Below, piece by piece: positions 25,494 through 33,829 of a stretch of 62,115 nt of DNA. The stretch spans positions 1 to 62,115 of the forward strand of contig CAWUKT010000037.1 of the NCBI GenBank assembly GCA_963923035.1. Direction: 5' to 3'. The stretch comes from CAWUKT01 sp963923035. GTDB lineage: Bacteria; Bacteroidota; Bacteroidia; J057; JADKCL01. The translations under genes and the position numbers were made by a program. Each line of letters starts with the position of its first letter. Position 1 is the first letter of the stretch. The notes beneath the pieces are model-generated. The model did no database searches and was not told the DNA's origin. It was given only the letters and a program-made list of their open reading frames with translations.

Positions 25494-25931
25494 ATGGCTT
25501 CATACAAATCACCCGAGTTCAAGTTTGTCAAGGAGTACCTGTTGCATTTCTTCTCCAGCTACTCCTTCGAAGAAGCGATGGAGTTTTCTTTCGACTTAGT
25601 GAATGGAGGGACCTCCGAACTGAAAAAACGAATCACCCACTTTGAGAAAGTGATTGATACCGCTCCTGAGTTTTTCCAGAAGGTAATGGATGAACTAGAG
25701 ATCGAAATACTCGTCGAAAAAGAAACGACCGATTTGGCTTCCATATCTGAAACGGCTCGCTTCGTCAAAGCCTGGATCGCCTTCTGGCAAAGCTTAATGG
25801 ATCAATCAGTACAACTAAAAGCCAAGCAAACTCCTTACGAAGAGTCCTACCACCAACGAAAGAGGGAACTCCTAAATCACTTCTACGGAACCTTGGAGGA
25901 AGACTTTGCGGACTACCACCGTTTTGTTTAA
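25494..25931 (+). CDS. Presumed immunity protein for CT5
   Basis: A 145-residue protein from the ATG at 25494 (MASYKSPEFKFVKEYLLHFF). An in-frame upstream start overlaps the toxin and is less likely. It is helical, acidic and cytosolic (LEIEILVEKETTDLASISET; FYGTLEEDFADYHRF). No family recognised. Size, acidity and the 11-bp spacing fit an immunity protein. Confidence 0.55.
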   Translation: MASYKSPEFKFVKEYLLHFFSSYSFEEAMEFSFDLVNGGTSELKKRITHFEKVIDTAPEFFQKVMDELEIEILVEKETTDLASISETARFVKAWIAFWQSLMDQSVQLKAKQTPYEESYHQRKRELLNHFYGTLEEDFADYHRFV

Positions 25932-25960
25932 ATAGAGTCCCTCGCTCCAAAGGAGCTTAG

Positions 25961-25987
25961 AGGGTCAATACCGGCTGGCCAAAATAA
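25961..25987 (+). pseudogene. Toxin tail remnant (CT6), motif RVNTGWPK-stop
   Basis: Codons at 25961-25987 read RVNTGWPK then TAA, matching the end of the CT8 remnant (GGWRVDTGWPK). The codon before it is a stop. Only the extreme end of a toxin module remains, 32 bp behind immunity 5. Confidence 0.5.
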
Positions 25988-26050
25988 AGAAATCTTCCAG
26001 ACTATAGTCGAGACCCTAATCATCCATAAAAGCTCATCGAGGGGCCAATG

Positions 26051-26193
26051 GGAAAAAGACGAGTTCCAGGAAGAGAAATGAAATCCATTTAGCACCTAGG
26101 AAACCAGGTTGTTTTTACTGGAACTGGGGTGGATTTATTAAATCAATCAAGCGTTAAAGGTTTACGAATGTTTAAAGGGAAAAGCCCAAAATG
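26051..26193 (+). pseudogene. Toxin tail remnant (CT7), interrupted by TAG
   Basis: The frame reads GKRRVPGREMKSI, then TAG, then HLGNQVVFTGTGVDLLNQSS and RMFKGKSPK, with TGA at 26191-26193 region overlapping the next ATG (ATGA). The overlap is the typical toxin/immunity junction, so this is a decayed toxin tail with a nonsense codon. It does not share the Trp-Pro ending. Confidence 0.45.
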
Positions 26194-26535
26194 ATACCCG
26201 ACTTAACCCAATTCAAATTTTCCAGTGAGTATGAGCCAGGTATAGCTTCTGGGATAATTATAGAATTTCTTAGTCCAACCAAACTTCATACTTACTATCA
26301 CAATATGGGCATTGTCGATGACGACTTTGACTATATTTTTGACGTTAAAATTCAAAGGGAGAAACAGCTAATCACTTTAAATGGCGAAAATGAGAAGCAT
26401 GAAATAAAATTCACGTTAAACCAAGAGGAATTATATTTGGAAACAAGTGTCAGCCAGTTTTTTTGGGTTTTAGAACTCGATTGCGCTGCAATATGGGACG
26501 ATGTGAGTGAATTTTTCACCCCAGTCTCTCACTAA
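26191..26535 (+). CDS. Presumed immunity protein for the lost CT7
   Basis: A 114-residue acidic protein (MIPDLTQFKFSSEYEPGIAS). Alternating hydrophobic strands suggest a small beta-rich fold (LHTYYHNMGIVDDDFDYIFD; FFWVLELDCAAIWDDVSEFF). Its start overlaps the stop of the CT7 remnant. The gene is intact although its toxin is decayed, consistent with selection to keep immunity against sisters that still carry the toxin (inference). Confidence 0.55.
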   Translation: MIPDLTQFKFSSEYEPGIASGIIIEFLSPTKLHTYYHNMGIVDDDFDYIFDVKIQREKQLITLNGENEKHEIKFTLNQEELYLETSVSQFFWVLELDCAAIWDDVSEFFTPVSH

Positions 26536-26782
26536 GCCCCCTTCATTGAAGGCAGAAAGACCCATTATGATACATCCCAAGTCCTATCTGAAAATGTCTG
26601 ACCGATATAGGTCCCATAAGTTTGATCATTTCAAAGAAGCAGCCCGCACGCTTCTCATAACTGATTGCGATTCTGTCCCCAACCCTGAGTCATCCAATAG
26701 GCTCTTCTGCTGCGCTCCGATTCCTGGAATTGGTCCTATTGAATCCCAAATGGCCCCCCCATATCTTTGCCACTTTCCTTAA
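26536..26782 (+). other. Decayed sequence between cassettes
   Basis: Short broken frames only. The sequence around 26560-26590 reads HYDTSQVLSENV in one frame before a stop, probably the remains of a toxin module. Confidence 0.35.
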
Positions 26783-27159
26783 GTGCCTGTTGATTTAAAG
26801 GGCGTAGAGAAAAAATATGAACGCCGTCAGAATTATTTGCCAGATTGCCTTCCAACAATACAAGCTCGACTTATCCCTTACAACTGGAATCCATGAAAGA
26901 ACTTTGGGCATCAAAAGTGGGTACAAATACCAACACTCAGTCGATCAAAATGGTGCTTCCGAATCTGTTTAGGTTTATTCTTTCGATCCTTCATCCAGCT
27001 GTAAGCCATTATTTTTACCCCAAAGACTCAAATTCAGGTGTGGATTCATCCAAAATTTCCTTAACGAGGGAACTAACCCCAGTCAACAAAGAGATCAAGT
27101 TTAAGAGGGACCATGGATCCCCTGGCGGTTGGCGCGTTGACACGGGATGGCCCAAATAA
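26783..27159 (+). pseudogene. Frameshifted toxin C-terminus (CT8 remnant)
   Basis: One frame (26783-26896) reads VPVDLKGVEKKYERRQNYLP and ends at TGA. A second frame, open across 26845-27159, continues to PGGWRVDTGWPK and TAA. Together they look like one toxin C-terminus with a frameshift near 26845-26896. The ending matches CT5, CT3 and CT6 tails. The immunity ATG is 6 bp downstream. Confidence 0.5.
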
Positions 27160-27165
27160 GCGATC

Positions 27166-27573
27166 ATGCCAGAAGACCCCTTCGCCCATATCTACCAAAT
27201 TGATTTCTTCTCCAATGAAGAACTCGAACAAGCACTTTCAAAAGCACACCGGGAAAACCCACTGGTTTACTTTGAAAAGTTCCTTGAAGAAACGTTTATG
27301 GAAGTTGAATTGGAAGAGGCCCTTGCCAATTATGCGAACAGCGCCCGGGAGAGTCCGCTTCTAGCCGAAGATGCACTCATTGCATTTCAATACTTTCTCA
27401 ATCATCCCCCTCAAAATCCAATTGACTTTCTGTTCACCCACGCAGGCCTACGTCCTTACCACAACGATGGCTTGCCAGATGAACGGCCTTATAGCGAAGC
27501 TGAAACCATGGAGTTCATGCAACGCCTTTACTTGAGATTGGTAGAAATATTTGAGGGTTCGAACCCCGGGTAG
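27166..27573 (+). CDS. Presumed immunity protein for CT8
   Basis: A 135-residue protein beginning 6 bp after the CT8 stop (MPEDPFAHIYQIDFFSNEEL). It is acidic and helical (FLEETFMEVELEEALANYAN), with no signal peptide. The C-terminal half carries YSEAETMEFMQRLYLRLVEI. No family recognised; immunity is inferred from position. Intact although the paired toxin is frameshifted. Confidence 0.55.
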   Translation: MPEDPFAHIYQIDFFSNEELEQALSKAHRENPLVYFEKFLEETFMEVELEEALANYANSARESPLLAEDALIAFQYFLNHPPQNPIDFLFTHAGLRPYHNDGLPDERPYSEAETMEFMQRLYLRLVEIFEGSNPG

Positions 27574-27712
27574 AAATCAAATTCCACCAAAAATCCCCTT
27601 TTCCCTAAGACCTCCGCCCATTCCACCAACCAATCCCCCCTCAAACGAAAAACCATTAACTTTCTCCCAGCCCCACTACCAAATCAAAACCACAACCTCA
27701 TAACCCTAACAG

Positions 27713-28492
27713 ATGTCCCCCCAGCAAAAAGCCTCCCTCTGGCGACACCTTTTCCCCCACATGCAAGCGGCATTCCAAACCACCGCCCTAACTCCCACCA
27801 AATTCCGGCTCGAAGGAGCCGAGGAAACATGGGACATGGAATGGTGCCAAATCGGAGAAGCCATCGCTGAAATACAAGCGGTGTTGAAGGAATGGGGAGA
27901 GGGTGAAGAGGCCGACCTACTGGAAGACCTGGAGACTTCCCGATGGGTCCCCCACCAAGCTGCGTCGGTGTTATACGCTTGCTACGAACCCTGTTCTACC
28001 TGGCTGGCATTGGCCCTCACAACTGAGGTCATCTACGAAAAATGGGGAAACGCTGCCGCTATATCCTGCCTCCTCGAAGATCCTGACGCCACCGATTTCC
28101 TCCAGTCCCTCCAACCCGATGACCTCAATCCATTCGAAAAAGCATTCTGGGGAGCCTGGGCCCAGCAGCCCAACTACTGGGAGGGGCTCGACGACCACTT
28201 TCAAAACTTTCCCCCGCATTGGTCCTGGATGGAGGCCGTCCAACTCCAATTCCCAGAGGACGAGACCGCCGGATACACATTCCTACAAAGCCTGGCCGCC
28301 AGGGAAGCCTGGCAGACCCACAATGACGGCCCCATCTACAACCTCTACCTGATGGAAAATGCCCTCGCCAAATTGTTGCGAGCCAAAGGCTGGAACCTGG
28401 ACCAGATTCCTTTGCCCGAACGGGGCTTCTTCGGACTGGCACAAGAAGTCACACCTTATCCGATATGGGCTTCCCTAAGCATCAACCTATAA
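27713..28492 (+). CDS. Uncharacterised acidic protein at the end of the toxin island
   Basis: A 259-residue protein, Trp- and Glu-rich (ETWDMEWCQIGEAIAEIQ; PNYWEGLDDHFQNFPPHWSW), cytosolic by lack of a signal peptide. No family recognised. Composition and position at the end of the cassette chain suggest an orphan immunity protein, but no toxin remnant is visible in the 139 bp before it, so this stays open. It converges on the DUF6958-like gene with 1 bp between. Confidence 0.45.
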   Translation: MSPQQKASLWRHLFPHMQAAFQTTALTPTKFRLEGAEETWDMEWCQIGEAIAEIQAVLKEWGEGEEADLLEDLETSRWVPHQAASVLYACYEPCSTWLALALTTEVIYEKWGNAAAISCLLEDPDATDFLQSLQPDDLNPFEKAFWGAWAQQPNYWEGLDDHFQNFPPHWSWMEAVQLQFPEDETAGYTFLQSLAAREAWQTHNDGPIYNLYLMENALAKLLRAKGWNLDQIPLPERGFFGLAQEVTPYPIWASLSINL

Positions 28493-28493
28493 C

Positions 28494-28772
28494 CTACCCC
28501 CGCCGAATCCGCTGCGGCGACTTCCGCCGATCACACACCAGCTCCCCCCGCGCCTCCAGATCCAGCTTCACCGTCGTCGCATACCAACTCACCGAACCCT
28601 CAAACTGCCCCGCCAACGCCACTGTCAACGCCTCCACCAGCTCCTGTAACGTCATTTCCCCCGCCAACTCCAGCGCCTCCAACATCACTGACCGCACCTG
28701 GTGGTACTTCCCCGCATCCAGATTCACCCCGGCCTTCCCCGCCGGATGCAACGTCATAATCTTTGTAGCCAT
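28494..28772 (-). CDS. Small conserved protein, DUF6958-like
   Basis: A 92-residue protein. The pattern MTLHPAGKAGVNLDAGKYHQ, then MTLQELVEALTVALAG, then SVSWYATTVKLDLEARGELV matches what I recall of DUF6958-type small helical proteins with a winged-helix appearance. Function unknown. It faces the toxin island convergently and probably marks the island's right border. Confidence 0.65.
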   Translation of the reverse strand: MATKIMTLHPAGKAGVNLDAGKYHQVRSVMLEALELAGEMTLQELVEALTVALAGQFEGSVSWYATTVKLDLEARGELVCDRRKSPQRIRRG

Positions 28773-28791
28773 CCCCCAACATACAAAAAGC

Positions 28792-28817
28792 GATGGCTCC
28801 CCGGGCGGGGAGCCATC
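28792..28817 (-). terminator. Strong GC hairpin upstream of the DUF6958-like gene
   Basis: A perfect 11-bp stem (28792-28802 with 28807-28817) and a 4-nt loop. On the minus strand it is followed by a T5 run. It lies just before the start of the small minus-strand gene, so it would block read-through from the right or act as an attenuator. Confidence 0.65.
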
Positions 28818-29460
28818 ATCTTAATAAACCAGAATCGCCATGTAATAGAATTCGAAATGTAAAATGTATCGTTATGAGTATAAGAAGATTCAATCGTGCA
28901 CCCGCGAACAGTGCGAGGCCTGCAAACGAAGCTGTTGGTGCGCCTTCCCCGCCTCAAATCCGGGCCGCTCATCCCGCGGACGGTGCATCCGGGTCGTCAT
29001 CGGAAGCAGCGCCGCGATGCAGATGCTAACCGATACCCTCCTCGCCATCAACTTCAAACTTGGTGTTGCCTTGTGCATTGTTCCAGTGTTTGGGTTCGCT
29101 CTCATTATGGCAAGCAGCGTGCCAAAACAGCCAATCCAATACAAACCCCTATATTACAGCACATTAGCAAAAATACCACCAGAAACGACCTGTTTTAAAC
29201 ACACTCATTTTGTCTATTTTTAAATACAACAACATCCAAACAACCGTACACTTTTAAAAACAATCCCCTTAGAATAAAGTCTACCAAACAAGACAGGGCG
29301 GCTCCCAAAGGGACCGGGTGATCCGCAGTCGCTCCGCTCACGCGGGAGCTCCAACAATTGCTCCTCCCCCTGCCGCAGTTCTTTCTCCCCCAGACTCAAT
29401 CCCCTACCCACTGTTTACCACCGAAATTTTTAAATTTAGAATCGAAATCCCCACTCACCC
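28818..29460. other. 640-bp region without a recognised gene
   Basis: Contains GC-rich patches (28930-29010; 29320-29350) that look like old coding fragments. A frame beginning near 28864 (MYRYEYKKIQSCTREQCEAC) shows no family and is probably not a gene. No tRNA or other RNA fold recognised. Confidence 0.4.
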
Positions 29461-29491
29461 TTTGCTTCTACGAAACAAATAATTAACTTTG
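29461..29491 (+). promoter_or_regulatory. Bacteroidota promoter for rplU-rpmA
   Basis: TTTG at 29461-29464, exactly 19 bases, then TAACTTTG at 29484-29491. A perfect match to the -33/-7 consensus, giving a 5' leader of roughly 20-25 nt before the rplU ATG at 29521. Confidence 0.8.
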
Positions 29492-29520
29492 CCCCTCGTT
29501 TGAATTATAGGCATACGACA

Positions 29521-29829
29521 ATGTACGCGATTGTAAATATCCAGGGACAGCAGTTCAAGGTGGAAGCAGATCAGGAGATCTACGTTCACCGCCTCCCCAA
29601 TGCGGAAGGAGAAAGCATTGAAACCGACCAGGTGCTTTTGGTTGACAACGAAGGAAATGTCCAGGTGGGCACTCCCTTTGTAGACGGAGCATCTGTGAAA
29701 TATAAGGTTCTCTCTCACCTGAAAGGTGACAAGGTTTTGGTCTTTAAGAAGAAGCGTCGGAAAGGTTATCAGAAAATGAATGGCCACCGTCAATTTTTCT
29801 CCAAGATTCAAATCGAATCCATCGGCTAA
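29521..29829 (+). CDS. rplU: 50S ribosomal protein L21
   Basis: A 102-residue protein with the family pattern MYAIVNIQGQQFKVEADQEI, VLLVDNEGNVQVGTPFVDGA and FKKKRRKGYQKMNGHRQFFS. It binds 23S rRNA with L20. The ATG at 29521 is chosen over an upstream in-frame start at 29500, which lies at or before the predicted transcription start. rpmA follows 34 bp later, the usual order. Confidence 0.96.
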   Translation: MYAIVNIQGQQFKVEADQEIYVHRLPNAEGESIETDQVLLVDNEGNVQVGTPFVDGASVKYKVLSHLKGDKVLVFKKKRRKGYQKMNGHRQFFSKIQIESIG

Positions 29830-29863
29830 GCCAGCAACAACTAATTAAAGAAAGGAACTCGTC

Positions 29864-30124
29864 ATGGCACACAAGAAAGGTGTAGGTAGCTCCAAAAACG
29901 GTCGTGAATCAGCATCCAAGCGCCTCGGCATCAAGAAATTTGGTGGCGAAGTCGTGATTCCCGGCAACATCATCGTCCGCCAGCGCGGAACCAAATACCA
30001 TCCCGGCAACAATGTCGGCATCGGCAAGGACCATACGATCTTCGCTCTGACAGAAGGGAAAGTCTCTTTCTCTACTGGCAAGAACAACCGGAAGTTCGTC
30101 CACGTACTCCCCGCCGAAGCGTAA
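29864..30124 (+). CDS. rpmA: 50S ribosomal protein L27
   Basis: An 86-residue protein. MAHKKGVGSSKNGRESASKR, then FGGEVVIPGNIIVRQRGTKY, is diagnostic; the basic N-terminal arm reaches the peptidyl-transferase centre. Mature N-terminus as in Gram-negatives, without the cleaved Firmicutes extension. Second gene of the rplU operon, with a terminator 20 bp past the stop. Confidence 0.97.
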   Translation: MAHKKGVGSSKNGRESASKRLGIKKFGGEVVIPGNIIVRQRGTKYHPGNNVGIGKDHTIFALTEGKVSFSTGKNNRKFVHVLPAEA

Positions 30125-30144
30125 GCCGACGTAAAGAATATCTT

Positions 30145-30172
30145 AAAAAGCCGGATAAACATCCGGCTTTTT
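30145..30172 (+). terminator. Terminator of rplU-rpmA
   Basis: A perfect 12-bp inverted repeat (30145-30156 with 30161-30172) with loop AAAC. The stem ends in A5/T5, so it could work in both directions. Confidence 0.9.
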
Positions 30173-30426
30173 GTATTGCCGACATTTTCCTCCCCACTCT
30201 TACTCCATTCATCCCCCAATTCCCCTCACCCATCGCCGTCCATTCCCCTCCCCGGCATGAAGGATTTGTGGATGAATTGTGTGTCCATATCCCAATCGAT
30301 TTCCCGACCTTTACACCAATCGAAGGCTACCCTAATTTTTTTGATTTTCTGTAAAGCTAGTGTCTCCCTTTTTGTGGAAACAGGTGTTCTTTTTCATCAA
30401 CACCAAAACGACCGACTAATTACGAG

Positions 30427-33400
30427 ATGCCCAACCAACTTTCATTGAAAAAAGTAACTCATTGTAAAGGAAACAGTCAACCTAAATGGTTGATGCTCAT
30501 TGCATTCCTTTTCTTGGGAGCCCAATTGTCTTTTGCCCAACAAACCGATCCCATCAATTATGTTCCCGGCGCCTTGATTGTCAAGGTCCACCCCCAGTTC
30601 CGTGCCCAATGTTCGCCCCAGAGCATTCAGGTGCCAGAAGTGGCCGACCTTGCCGCCCGCCACAACGCTATGGGATTCCATACCCTCTTTCCGAATGCCC
30701 AAATCGTGGATGGCCAAACCAACGATCTGGGTCAGGAATTCGTGGACATCACCTTGATCTACGAACTCCGGTTTCCTGCCAATGCGGACATTCCGGCCCT
30801 CGCCGTCAAATTCTCGGCCCTGCCTTCCATTGCCTACGCCGAACCCCGCATCCTCCACGAATCATTCTTTGTTCCCGATGACCCCTCTCTCAACAACCAG
30901 TGGTACATTGACAGTGTCGGTGCCCCGGAAGCCTGGAACCTGGAAAAAGGCGACACCACCATCGTTATTGGCATCATCGATACCGGCACCTCCCTCACCC
31001 ACAATGACCTTAAAAACCAAATCGCCTACAACTTTGCCGATCCCATCGATGGCATCGACAACGACGGTGATGGCTATATAGACAATTACCAGGGTTGGGA
31101 CCTCGCGGGCACCAGCTATTGGGCGCCCGCCGACAACGATCCTAGCTTTGTGGGCGCCGGCCCGGGAATGGACCACGGCGTGATTGTCACCGGTGCCGCC
31201 TGCGCCGAACCCAACAATTCCACCGGCATCGCCGGTCTCGGCTACAATACCCATTTCCTTCCCCTCAAAGCCGGCGTCGACCAATCCCTCAGCATCAGCT
31301 TCGGGTACGACGCCCTTGTCTACGCCGCTGACCAGGGTGTGGACATCGCCAACCTTAGTTGGGGCTCAGGCTCGTATACCCAATACGGTCAAGACATCGT
31401 CAACTACGCCGCCATCAACCATGGCGTCCTCGTTGTCGCCGCTTGTGGCAACCGCCACCAGGAAAGCCTCGTCTACCCCGCCAGCTTCGCCAATGTCCTG
31501 TCTATCGGCGCCACCCAGGTCGGCGACCAAGTCTGGGACCAGCAAAACGGCACGGGTACCACCTACAACTACTTTGTGGACCTCATGGCCCCGGGCGCGT
31601 CCATCCTGTCCACCGCCGGCCCCAATGGCTATTGGGGCGGAGCATCCGGAACCTCGATGTCCGCTCCCCTCGTCTGTGCCGGTGCCGCGCTCGCCATGGC
31701 CCAAAACCCTCAACTGAATCCCATTCAGGCGGGCGAACTCATTCGGGTCGGTTGCGAAGACATCTACGCCCAGAATGGCGCCTACCTCGAAGATCGGATT
31801 GGAACCGGCCAACTGGACGTTTTCAATGCCCTCACCCTGTCCAACCCCAAGTCGGTCCGCATCGATTCCCTGATGGTTCGGGACGACGAAAATGATATTT
31901 CCGAGCCCTTCGATACCATGCAGGTATACGCCCGCGTGATGAACTACCTGGACCCGGTCACCAACCTGAACGTAACTCTGGAAGCTGTGGACACCTCGAT
32001 GGTGGAAATCATTTCCGGCACCACCACCATTGCGAGCCTGGGCACCATGAGCAGCACCTTCAATTCGACTCCTTTTCTCATTCGGATCAAGAAGAATGTC
32101 AGCGTGGCCACCCGGACCTTCCTGAGATTTTCCTTCAGCGAAGGCGGATACAACGATTTTCAATACTTCACCCTCCGCATTGTCCCCACCAGCATCGACC
32201 TTGACCAAAATAAAATTCATACCACGGTCAACGGCATGGGCAACCTGGGCTTCACCGATTTCCCTTCCAACCAAATCGGCCTCGGTTACCTCTACAATGG
32301 CAACAATACCGTCTTGCTGGACGTCGGCTTCCTGGCCGGCCTTTCTCAGACGAAGGTCGTCGACAACCTGCGGGGCGTCACCGGAGAACGCACGGCCCGT
32401 TTGCAGCCCGTTGAACGGGCCCGCAAGATTTTCCCCGGCGCTGCAGCTGCCGTGGAAGCATCTGCCCACTACGACGACCATGAGGCCGGCTCCCACGAAA
32501 TTGGATTGGACATCCGTCAGCACACCTACCAATTCAACGACGCCACCCACGACCAATACATCATTCTGGAGTACACGCTCAAGAATAAGAACAATTATCC
32601 CCTGAATGACCTCTATGGCGGCATGAGCCTCCAATTCATCCAGACCTTCTTCTCGATTTCCGCCGCCAATTATTACCAAGACGGCGAGATGATTGCCGCG
32701 CTGGCTTCCAACGGAGGCAACCATTTCTGGACCGGGCTGGCCTTGGTCACCGACCACAACCCGCACTCCCAAATCAAAACCTATCAGAATTACGGCTATA
32801 CCGATCAGGAGAAATTCGATGCCCTGACCCAGCCAGCCGCACCGGGTTCCGGCCAGACCGGAGATTTGTTCGCGTTTTTGTCAGGAGGCCCCGTCAATCT
32901 GGGCGCCGGAGACAGCGTTACAATCGCCTTTGTCCTCTCGGGGGGCACTGACCTTGTGGACCTGGAAGCGTCCATTGAGCGGGCCCGCAACCGGTACTGG
33001 TGCGAACTCAAGGGGGAAGTACCCGAAGTCGACCTGGGCGCTGACGTCGTGGCCTGCCATGACGATCCCCACCCGATCCTCCTGCCGATGGGATCAACCA
33101 ACGTGGATTATGTCTGGTCAACCGGAGACACCACTCCCCTGCTGACTGCGACCGCGCCCGGCGTTTACTCCGTCACCGTGGTCAATGAATATGGCTGCAC
33201 CGCCTCTGACGACCTCAACCTCGAGATTCGGGACCTGAGCGATGTCCAGATCGGTTTACCCAACAATACTCCCACCCAAAACGCTCCCCTTGACTTCCGG
33301 GGCCTCAGCAACCGCCAAAATCTCCAGTGGACCTGGTCCTTTGGCGACGGGAATGCTTCCACCCAGCAAAATCCTTCCCATACCTACAGCACGCCGGGTT

Positions 33401-33747
33401 CTTACACGGTTTCGCTCACCATCTCCGATGGCATCTGCGATTATACCACCGACACCACGATTTTCATCGCCCCCTTGGTGGGCCTCGATGACGATACCCG
33501 GATGGACATTCAGGTCTTCCCCAATCCGTTTGGAGACCACCTCGAAATTCGGTTGGTGGAAACGGCACTGGAACCGGTTTCCCTGCGGCTGATCGATACC
33601 CAAGGCCGCGTGGTTTGGACCAATGCCTCCGAAAGCAGCTCCGATACCCGATTTATCATCGATGGAACTGCATTGGCACCTGGATTTTACCTGTTGAAAT
33701 CCATTCAGGGAGAGACCCGAAACGTCCAAAAACTGATCCACCGCTGA
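30427..33747 (+). CDS. Subtilisin-like S8 protease with PKD domain and T9SS tail (copy 1)
   Basis: A 1106-residue protein. The signal peptide is near residues 20-40 (LMLIAFLFLGAQLSFAQ), followed by an inhibitor-like propeptide. The S8 domain has Asp185 (IIDTGTS), His250 (DHGVIVTG) and Ser410 (GTSMSAP); the oxyanion Asn is in AACGN. His is followed by Gly-Val, not the usual Gly-Thr. Beta-rich domains follow. A PKD repeat has WSFGDGNASTQQNP then HTYSTPGSYTVSLT. The C-terminal type-A sorting domain starts at VFPNPFGDHLEI, directing export through the type IX system. A tandem paralogue follows 82 bp later. Its role is an extracellular protease or processing enzyme. Confidence 0.92.
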   Translation: MPNQLSLKKVTHCKGNSQPKWLMLIAFLFLGAQLSFAQQTDPINYVPGALIVKVHPQFRAQCSPQSIQVPEVADLAARHNAMGFHTLFPNAQIVDGQTNDLGQEFVDITLIYELRFPANADIPALAVKFSALPSIAYAEPRILHESFFVPDDPSLNNQWYIDSVGAPEAWNLEKGDTTIVIGIIDTGTSLTHNDLKNQIAYNFADPIDGIDNDGDGYIDNYQGWDLAGTSYWAPADNDPSFVGAGPGMDHGVIVTGAACAEPNNSTGIAGLGYNTHFLPLKAGVDQSLSISFGYDALVYAADQGVDIANLSWGSGSYTQYGQDIVNYAAINHGVLVVAACGNRHQESLVYPASFANVLSIGATQVGDQVWDQQNGTGTTYNYFVDLMAPGASILSTAGPNGYWGGASGTSMSAPLVCAGAALAMAQNPQLNPIQAGELIRVGCEDIYAQNGAYLEDRIGTGQLDVFNALTLSNPKSVRIDSLMVRDDENDISEPFDTMQVYARVMNYLDPVTNLNVTLEAVDTSMVEIISGTTTIASLGTMSSTFNSTPFLIRIKKNVSVATRTFLRFSFSEGGYNDFQYFTLRIVPTSIDLDQNKIHTTVNGMGNLGFTDFPSNQIGLGYLYNGNNTVLLDVGFLAGLSQTKVVDNLRGVTGERTARLQPVERARKIFPGAAAAVEASAHYDDHEAGSHEIGLDIRQHTYQFNDATHDQYIILEYTLKNKNNYPLNDLYGGMSLQFIQTFFSISAANYYQDGEMIAALASNGGNHFWTGLALVTDHNPHSQIKTYQNYGYTDQEKFDALTQPAAPGSGQTGDLFAFLSGGPVNLGAGDSVTIAFVLSGGTDLVDLEASIERARNRYWCELKGEVPEVDLGADVVACHDDPHPILLPMGSTNVDYVWSTGDTTPLLTATAPGVYSVTVVNEYGCTASDDLNLEIRDLSDVQIGLPNNTPTQNAPLDFRGLSNRQNLQWTWSFGDGNASTQQNPSHTYSTPGSYTVSLTISDGICDYTTDTTIFIAPLVGLDDDTRMDIQVFPNPFGDHLEIRLVETALEPVSLRLIDTQGRVVWTNASESSSDTRFIIDGTALAPGFYLLKSIQGETRNVQKLIHR

Positions 33748-33829
33748 TCCATTTCGCCCAAAGTCAGTTGGCCGGCGCATCTGGTTTGAGAGAGCAAGGG
33801 GAAATACTTATTTTCGAAAAAAGGATCTT

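Noticed and set aside
16432..28492. Prophage or eCIS structural cluster
   Set aside because: No tail, sheath, baseplate, integrase or attachment site recognised; only cargo, immunity and one IS.
28864..29223. 119-codon frame with Cys-rich start
   Set aside because: No family, overlapping alternatives in other frames, no RBS; likely chance or remnant.
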